From positions 186,001-250,000 of the forward strand of contig NZ_LZLV01000034.1 in assembly GCF_001673405.1 (NCBI RefSeq): 64,000 nucleotides of DNA. Direction: 5' to 3'. A program made the position numbers and the translations under genes. The notes beneath the pieces were generated by a model, which made no database searches, was not told the DNA's origin, and saw nothing but the letters and a program-made list of their open reading frames with translations. Origin of the DNA: Mycobacterium sp. 1245111.1. Its GTDB lineage: Bacteria; Actinomycetota; Actinomycetes; Mycobacteriales; Mycobacteriaceae. The number at the start of each line of letters is the position of its first letter. Position 1 is the stretch's first letter. Shown in pieces: positions 58,504-64,000 of this stretch.

Positions 58504-61316
58504 CGCGTGTCGTCCATGACGGGCAGCTTGCAGACAGCGGTGTAGCGGACGTCGGGCGATACCCACTCATCCCACTGTGTACGGCTCATATTGCTGGTGA
58601 GCTTGTCGCACAGGGTTTGTGGCGTGGCACTTCCGGGCCAGAGCCGGATGGATTCGTCGAATCCGCCACTGGCAAGCCGGGTTCCATCGGGGCTGAAGGC
58701 GACGTCCCTGACCGGCAGGGCATGCTCGGTCAGTGGATCCCCCAGGCGCCGACCGGTGTCGGCGTCCCACATCTGCACGCTGTTGTCCCAGCTCGCGCTG
58801 GCCAACCGATGTCCGTCTGGGCTGAATGTCACGCTCAGCACGACGTCGGTATGCCCGGCGAGTGGGTCTCCGACTTGTTGGCCGGTGTCGGCATTCCACA
58901 ACCGAAGGCTGTTGTCGTAGCCGCCCGACGCCAGTCGATGGCCGTCGGGTGCGAAAGCCACGCTCTTGATTTCGGCGGTGTGACCGAAGAGCGGATCCCC
59001 GATTGGTTGACCGGCGTCCACGTCCCACAGTCGCACGGTGTGATCGTCGCTGCCGCTGGCGACGCGGCGCCCGTCCGGACTGAAGACCACGGCGTCGACT
59101 TCGGCCGCGTGTCCGATCAACGGGTGTCCGATCGCACGCCCCGTGACGGCGTTCCACACCCGGACCGTGTGATCGGTACTACCGGTGGCGATTCGGCGCC
59201 CGTCAGGGCTGAACGCCACGCTCAGAACCTCCCCGCTGTGCCCGGTGAGCAGCGGTGTGACCGGAACACCCGTATCGGCGGCCCACACCTGCAGGTCGTT
59301 CCCGATGGCGGCCGCGATGCGAAGACCATCGCGGCTGAGCGCCACGTTACTGTTGGCGGCTTCGTGGTTCAGACCCGGAATGTGCATTTCCGTCGGTGTT
59401 CCGACAAGCCGGCCCGTTGTTACCTCCCACCTTGAGACGGTCAGAGAATCTTGGTGTGAGCTGCCGGCACTGACGAGGATTTTCCCGTCGAGGCTGAACG
59501 CCAACGCCTTTGAAAAGGTGGCGGTCAGGACTCGAGAGTTGTCCCAGATGTGCAGAGTGCCGTCCGCGCTGCCGCTCGCGATGCGTTGCCCATCGGAGCT
59601 GAATGCCACGCCGTAGACCACTGCCTCGTGACCGGCGAGTTGTGTCGCGCGAAATTCAGGGCCGGGATCGAGGTCCCTGAGCCGCACAACCCTGTCGTCG
59701 CCGGCAGAGACGATGCGCCGGGCGTCCGGGCTGAACGCGATCGCCCGGATCGGGTTGGCGGCATCATTGAAAGCGTCCCCGACCGGTTGGTGACTGTCGG
59801 CGTCCCACACCCGTCCGTGATAATCAGAGCTGGCGCTGGCGATCCGGTGCCCGTCGGAACTGAACGCGACACTGTTGACCGAGTCGGTGTGCCCGGTCAG
59901 CGGATCTCCTTGCAACTGGCGGCTTTCGATGTCCCAGATCCGCACCAGCGAGTCGGCGCCGCCGGAGACCAGGCGGCGCCCGTCGGGACTGAACGCGACG
60001 CTGTGCACGACGCCAGCCTCGCGGCCGAACGGATCCCCGATTTGTCGGTAAGTGTCGCTGTCCCACAGCACGATTGCGTGGCCGGCGCTCGCTATGTGGT
60101 GCCCGTCGGGGCTGAACGCCACACTCTCCACTTCGGCGGTATGCGCGGTCAACGTCTGCAGGAGTCGACCGGTCTCGATGTTCCACACCCGCACGGTGTG
60201 GTCTGCGCTGGCGGATGCCACACGGTGTCCGTCCGGGCTGAAGGACACGCTCGTGACCGCTTGGGTGTGGCCGGTCAGCGGATCTCGAAGTGACTTGCCG
60301 GTGTCGGCGTCCCAGAGTCGCACAGTTTTGTCGTCGCCCCCGGTGGCGACCCGGTGGCCGCCCGGACTGAAGGCCACTGCCCTTACGGGCGTACCGAGTT
60401 GGATGATTTTGGTGGTGTCGGCGCGCACGCCTGCGGCGTATTGCAGGGGTCCCTGGTCGGGGTCGCTGCTGAGCGCACGCGCGGCCAGCAACTCCTGCAG
60501 GGCGCGCACATCGCCGCCGGGCCGCTTCTGCGCCAGCATGTCGGCGGCTTCGGAGATCAGTCGCAACGAGATCGCCTGGTTGCGTTGCTTGATCGCTTCC
60601 TGGCGCCGTTGCACGGCGTGCTTCCACTGGCCTGCGGCGACCACCGCGGCGACGACCGCAACCACGCTCAGCAGCGCCAGCGCGGTGATCGCCGCGGCAC
60701 GCAATCGGCGATAGCGCTGCTGGGCTTGCAGGTCGTCGCTAGCGAGTTGATCTTTGGGTTTGCCGTGGACCGGTGCGGCGATCGCGGTGATCTTCTGCCG
60801 CAGCGCCGGATTGCGAGGATTCCAGGGCGCGTCCTGACTGACGTCGATGAAAAAGGGTTCGGCGGGCAGGGATCCAGGCACGAGCAGAACCGGTGGCGCG
60901 GCGTCGGAGAGTTTGGCGTCGAAACACGCCGCTCGTTCGTCCCACTGCAAGTGGCCGCCGGCCAGCATCAACAGCAGTTGTTCCCGGCCGCGATGTTCGA
61001 GCCAGTGGCCGATTTCCTGGTTCACCCGCGTCGACGCCGCTGCCTCAGGCGAGAGCACCGCGACCAGAAAACGCGAGTCATCAAGCGCCGCAAAAGCTTT
61101 GACCGGCCCCTCGGGATCGGTGTAGTTGATGTCGGCGCGGCACACGCGCAGGGCGCGCAACCGGCCCGGGTGACGACCGATCTGACGTAGTCCCCGCTGC
61201 GTGCCCACCGCCACCGCTCGATCGTGCGCGGCGTAGGACAGGTAGGCGTCATACTTCGGCGACGCCGTGGCAGCGGGCTCCTCGGCTTGGCGCGTTGCGT
61301 CGGCCATCAACACCAC
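58500..61316 (-). CDS. TIR domain-transmembrane-WD40 (14 repeats) protein
   Basis: A 938-residue paralogue of its downstream neighbour without the NHL part. TIR residues 22 to about 160 (YDAYLSYAAHD), Glu101 at the catalytic position but in STRVNQE, lacking the Trp of the other copy. Linker GKPKDQLASDD, transmembrane helix about 207-229, 14 WD40 units (about 315-890, blades 8 and 9 degenerate), and the cap CDKLTSNMSRTQW. The start is GTG at 61316; an ATG at 61307 is equally possible. It lies 105 bases after proS in the same direction. Both are inserted between genes that adjoin in M. tuberculosis. Confidence 0.85.
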   Translation of the reverse strand: MVLMADATRQAEEPAATASPKYDAYLSYAAHDRAVAVGTQRGLRQIGRHPGRLRALRVCRADINYTDPEGPVKAFAALDDSRFLVAVLSPEAAASTRVNQEIGHWLEHRGREQLLLMLAGGHLQWDERAACFDAKLSDAAPPVLLVPGSLPAEPFFIDVSQDAPWNPRNPALRQKITAIAAPVHGKPKDQLASDDLQAQQRYRRLRAAAITALALLSVVAVVAAVVAAGQWKHAVQRRQEAIKQRNQAISLRLISEAADMLAQKRPGGDVRALQELLAARALSSDPDQGPLQYAAGVRADTTKIIQLGTPVRAVAFSPGGHRVATGGDDKTVRLWDADTGKSLRDPLTGHTQAVTSVSFSPDGHRVASASADHTVRVWNIETGRLLQTLTAHTAEVESVAFSPDGHHIASAGHAIVLWDSDTYRQIGDPFGREAGVVHSVAFSPDGRRLVSGGADSLVRIWDIESRQLQGDPLTGHTDSVNSVAFSSDGHRIASASSDYHGRVWDADSHQPVGDAFNDAANPIRAIAFSPDARRIVSAGDDRVVRLRDLDPGPEFRATQLAGHEAVVYGVAFSSDGQRIASGSADGTLHIWDNSRVLTATFSKALAFSLDGKILVSAGSSHQDSLTVSRWEVTTGRLVGTPTEMHIPGLNHEAANSNVALSRDGLRIAAAIGNDLQVWAADTGVPVTPLLTGHSGEVLSVAFSPDGRRIATGSTDHTVRVWNAVTGRAIGHPLIGHAAEVDAVVFSPDGRRVASGSDDHTVRLWDVDAGQPIGDPLFGHTAEIKSVAFAPDGHRLASGGYDNSLRLWNADTGQQVGDPLAGHTDVVLSVTFSPDGHRLASASWDNSVQMWDADTGRRLGDPLTEHALPVRDVAFSPDGTRLASGGFDESIRLWPGSATPQTLCDKLTSNMSRTQWDEWVSPDVRYTAVCKLPVMDDTR

Positions 61317-61421
61317 CGGGCAGTCGGGGGTTTCGTTTACGACCGGCGTGAACGACGGGTCGTGGCCGAAGCATAACGCCCCGGACGCTCGCCAGCGGCG
61401 CTAGTTTCGATCGCCGTGTGC

Positions 61422-63167
61422 CTAACCGGCGACGGCTGTCGTGATCTCGGTGGCCAGACCGGCGCCGGCCACCAGCTCCCGAATCTCGCCGCTGAATCGG
61501 TTGCGAAGCTCGACCTTTCCGTCCGCCCAGCCGCGGCCGACCACGACGATCCAGGGCACGCCGAGCAACTCGGCGTCTTTGAACTTCACCCCGGGCGACG
61601 CGGTGCGGTCGTCGAGCAGCACCTCGAGGCCCAACCGATCCAGGTCGGTGGCCAACGAGGTGGCCCCGGTCCGCGCTTCGGCGTCCTTGTTGGCGATCAC
61701 CAGGTGCACGTCGAAGGGCGATACCTCAGCCGGCCAGCGCAGGCCGAGCTCGTCGTGCTGCTGCTCGGCGATCACCGCCACCAGCCGCGACACCCCGAGG
61801 CCATAGGAACCCATGGTCAGCCGCACCGGCTTGCCGTCTTCGCCGAGGACGTCGACGGTGAAGGCGTCGGTGTATTTGCGGCCGAGCTGGAAGATGTGGC
61901 CGACCTCGATTCCGCGCGCGGCGACCAGTGATCCCGCGCCGTCCGGCGACGGGTCGCCGTCGCGCACCTCGGCGGCCTCGATGGTGCCGTCGGCGGCGAA
62001 GTCGCGACCGGCCACCAGGCCGACCACATGCTTGCCCTTTTCGTCGGCGCCGGTGATCCAGCTGGTGCCGTCCACCACCCGCGGGTCGACCAGGTAGCGA
62101 ACCCCGTTGTCCAGCAAGGCTTTCGGGCCGATGTATCCCTTGACCAGGAATGGGTACTTGGCGAAGTCCGCGTCGTCGAGAAAGGCGTACTCGGCCGGGT
62201 CGAGCGCGGCGCCCAGCCGCTTGTCGTCGACCTCGCGGTCGCCGGGCACCCCGATGCCCAGCAACTCCCAGTCACCGCCCGGCTCACGCACTTTCAGCAG
62301 GACGTTCTTCAAGGTGTCGGCAGCACCGACGGTCCGGCCGAGAGCTCCGTTGGCCCACTCGACGAGCGTCGCGATGGTGGGCGTGTTGCCGGTGTCGTGC
62401 ACGACCGCCTCGGGCTGGCCGTCGATCGGCAGGCTTTCCGGTCGCGCGGTGATGACGGCCTCGACGTTGGCGGCGTAGCCCGACTCCGGGCAGCGCACGA
62501 AGGTGTCCTCACCGACCGGGCTTTCGGCGAGGAATTCCTCGGAGGCCGAGCCGCCCATCGCGCCGGACACGGCGGACACGATGACGTAGTCGACGCTGAG
62601 CCGACTGAGGATGCGTTGGTATGCCTCGCGGTGGGCGTGGTAGGCGCTTTTGAGCCCGGCGTCGTCGAGGTCGAAGGAGTAGGAGTCCTTCATGACGAAC
62701 TCGCGGCCGCGCAGGATGCCCGCGCGCGGACGCGCCTCGTCGCGGTACTTGATCTGGATTTGATACAGGGTCAGCGGAAAGTCTTTGTAGGAGCTGTACT
62801 CCCCTTTGACCGTCAGCGCGAAGAGCTCTTCGTGGGTCGGCGCAAGAAGGTAGTCGTTGCCGCGGCGATCCTGCACCCGAAAAATGCCGTCGCCGTACTC
62901 GGTCCACCGGTTCGTCGTCTCGTAGGGCGCGCGTGGGAGCAGGGCCGGAAACAGGATCTCCTGGCCGCCGATGGCGTTCATCTCTTCGCGCACCACCCGC
63001 TCGATGTTGCGCAGCACCCGCAGCCCCAGCGGCAGCCAGCTGTAGAGGCCCGGCGCGATCGGCCGGACGTAGCCGGCGCGGATCAACAGCTTGTGGCTGG
63101 CTATCTCGGCTTCAGCGGGGTCGTCGCGCAGGGTGCGCAGGAACAGCTCGGACATCCGGGTGATCAC
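61422..63167 (-). CDS. proS: prolyl-tRNA synthetase
   Basis: A 581-residue class II synthetase with the bacterial insertion (editing) domain. Motifs: [41 protein letters not shown], and [12 protein letters not shown]. The GTG at 63167 gives VITRMSEL, as in M. tuberculosis; a start at 63176 is possible. The insertion domain lies about residues 230-385. Transcribed toward the TIR genes. Confidence 0.96.
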   Translation of the reverse strand: MITRMSELFLRTLRDDPAEAEIASHKLLIRAGYVRPIAPGLYSWLPLGLRVLRNIERVVREEMNAIGGQEILFPALLPRAPYETTNRWTEYGDGIFRVQDRRGNDYLLAPTHEELFALTVKGEYSSYKDFPLTLYQIQIKYRDEARPRAGILRGREFVMKDSYSFDLDDAGLKSAYHAHREAYQRILSRLSVDYVIVSAVSGAMGGSASEEFLAESPVGEDTFVRCPESGYAANVEAVITARPESLPIDGQPEAVVHDTGNTPTIATLVEWANGALGRTVGAADTLKNVLLKVREPGGDWELLGIGVPGDREVDDKRLGAALDPAEYAFLDDADFAKYPFLVKGYIGPKALLDNGVRYLVDPRVVDGTSWITGADEKGKHVVGLVAGRDFAADGTIEAAEVRDGDPSPDGAGSLVAARGIEVGHIFQLGRKYTDAFTVDVLGEDGKPVRLTMGSYGLGVSRLVAVIAEQQHDELGLRWPAEVSPFDVHLVIANKDAEARTGATSLATDLDRLGLEVLLDDRTASPGVKFKDAELLGVPWIVVVGRGWADGKVELRNRFSGEIRELVAGAGLATEITTAVAG

Positions 63168-63218
63168 AGCGCGCAAGCCTAACGGGCGTAGCCCGGTGAA
63201 GCGTGGTCGCCCGAAAAG

Positions 63219-64000
63219 CTAGAGCTCGCCGGCGTCGATCGCGTCCTTGACTTCCTGCGCGTGGGCGACCTGCTCGGCGGTGTAGCCGATGAACAAAGAC
63301 ACCACGCCGACGATGATGGCGACGCCTGCCACCCACAGCAAGCCGTAGGTGTAGCCGTGGTCGAGCGCATGCAGCTGCGCGGCGTTCATGTTCTTCACCG
63401 GGCCGTTGGTGCCGCCGAGGTACAGCGTGCGCGAGGTGATCACGGCCTGGATCACCGCGAGAACCACTGGGCCACCGAGTTGTTGCAGCATCAGAGCGAT
63501 GGCCGAGGTCGGACCGATCTGGTCGAAGCCAACGCCTGCGATAGCCGCGAGCGCCACCGGCACCACGATCATCCCGATACCAACACCGGCGATCACGACC
63601 GGCACGATCAGGTTCGGGAAGTACGGCATGCTGCCGTTGAACTGCGAGCCGTAGATCATTGCGCCGACCACGAGCACGCCACCGGCGATGACCAGGACAC
63701 GCGGCTGGAACCGTGACACCAGCTGCGACGAACCGCCGAGCCCGATGCCCATCGCGATCGCGAACGGGATGAAGCCAACCCCTGCGCGCAGCGCGCTGTA
63801 GCCCATGATGTCCTGCACGTAGATCGCGACCAGCACGGTGACGGTGAACAAGACGCCACCGGCCATGAAGATCGCCGCGAAGGTGGCCAGCCGGTTGCGG
63901 TCGAAGAAGAGCTGGAACGGCACGACGGGGTTCTCCGCCGTGCGCTCGACGATGGCGAACGCACCGAAAGCGACGAGAGCCAGTCCGGCACAGCTGAGCG
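63219..64000 (-). CDS. efpA: MFS efflux protein EfpA, C-terminal part
   Basis: The gene runs off the right edge; about 260 C-terminal codons are present. Several hydrophobic helices and segments PFQLFFDRNRLATF, GFIPFAIAMGIGLG, GVGFDQIGPTSAIALMLQQLGGP and AHAQEVKDAIDAGEL match EfpA of M. tuberculosis (Rv2846c), a drug/proton antiporter of the 14-helix family. The frame is open to the edge. An internal GTG is not the true start. Confidence 0.9.
   Translation of the reverse strand, partial: LSCAGLALVAFGAFAIVERTAENPVVPFQLFFDRNRLATFAAIFMAGGVLFTVTVLVAIYVQDIMGYSALRAGVGFIPFAIAMGIGLGGSSQLVSRFQPRVLVIAGGVLVVGAMIYGSQFNGSMPYFPNLIVPVVIAGVGIGMIVVPVALAAIAGVGFDQIGPTSAIALMLQQLGGPVVLAVIQAVITSRTLYLGGTNGPVKNMNAAQLHALDHGYTYGLLWVAGVAIIVGVVSLFIGYTAEQVAHAQEVKDAIDAGEL

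Noticed and set aside
56000..60400. Regularly spaced DNA repeats suggesting a CRISPR or satellite array
   Set aside because: The spacing of about 120-130 bases is that of WD40 blades in an open coding frame; there are no short conserved repeats with unique spacers.

Overview
The window is a high-GC actinobacterial chromosome segment, almost certainly from a non-tuberculous mycobacterium. The evidence is the conserved gene order: flavodoxin/dapB, aldR-ald, nitronate monooxygenase, pepR-pnp, rpsO-ribF, sirR, fadE21 and ltp1, truB-pptT-pptH, echA16, dinF-nrnA-rbfA-infB-ylxR-nusA-rimP, a Tat lipoprotein plus ferritin-like pair, proS and efpA. This is the order I remember for the Rv2771c to Rv2846c part of the M. 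tuberculosis chromosome. Many 4-nt ATGA/GTGA overlaps, frequent GTG starts, and mycobacterial families (EphD, EfpA, DUF732) agree with this. No tRNA, rRNA, CRISPR or insertion sequence was seen. The species cannot be named from the sequence.

Layout. 1-4.1 kb: two short-chain dehydrogenases (SDRs) and a single-chain BC-BCCP-CT acyl-CoA carboxylase in one operon. 4.2-8.1 kb: small exported proteins, a tandem pair of cupins (one Tat-exported), a flavodoxin-like protein and dapB. 8.1-12 kb: ferredoxin-type reductase, EphD and a ferritin-like PF10118 protein. 12-20.8 kb: conserved core (aldR/ald, NMO, pepR, pnp, rpsO, ribF, sirR). 20.9-30.6 kb: a ten-gene minus-strand operon encoding thiolase, SRPBCC protein, MaoC hydratase, SDR, acyl-CoA dehydrogenase, esterase, acyl-CoA ligase, SDR, Baeyer-Villiger monooxygenase and a deletion remnant of an SDR. 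A TetR gene lies upstream, and a well-formed promoter carries an operator-like palindrome. 31-33.5 kb: DUF732 protein and a cation exchanger divergent from an ArsR regulator. 33.5-41 kb: truB, pptT/pptH, a two-hydrolase operon behind a KstR-like box, and echA16.

41.1-45.5 kb: three tandem exported paralogues of an unrecognised family downstream of a large LuxR/ATPase regulator, whose ribosome binding site lies in a perfect 18-bp palindrome. 45.7-53.8 kb: the conserved dinF to rimP translation block. 54.9-61.3 kb: two tandem, translationally coupled giant proteins with TIR domain, transmembrane helix and 14 WD40 repeats. One also carries a six-blade PknD-like NHL propeller. They are inserted between genes that are neighbours in M. 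tuberculosis. 61.4-64 kb: proS and the 3' part of efpA.

The best candidates for undescribed systems are the TIR-TM-WD40(-NHL) pair, the BVMO/esterase/beta-oxidation operon (it has the enzyme set expected for alcohol to ketone to lactone to hydroxy acid to acyl-CoA breakdown), and the tandem exported repeat-protein family with its palindromic LuxR switch.
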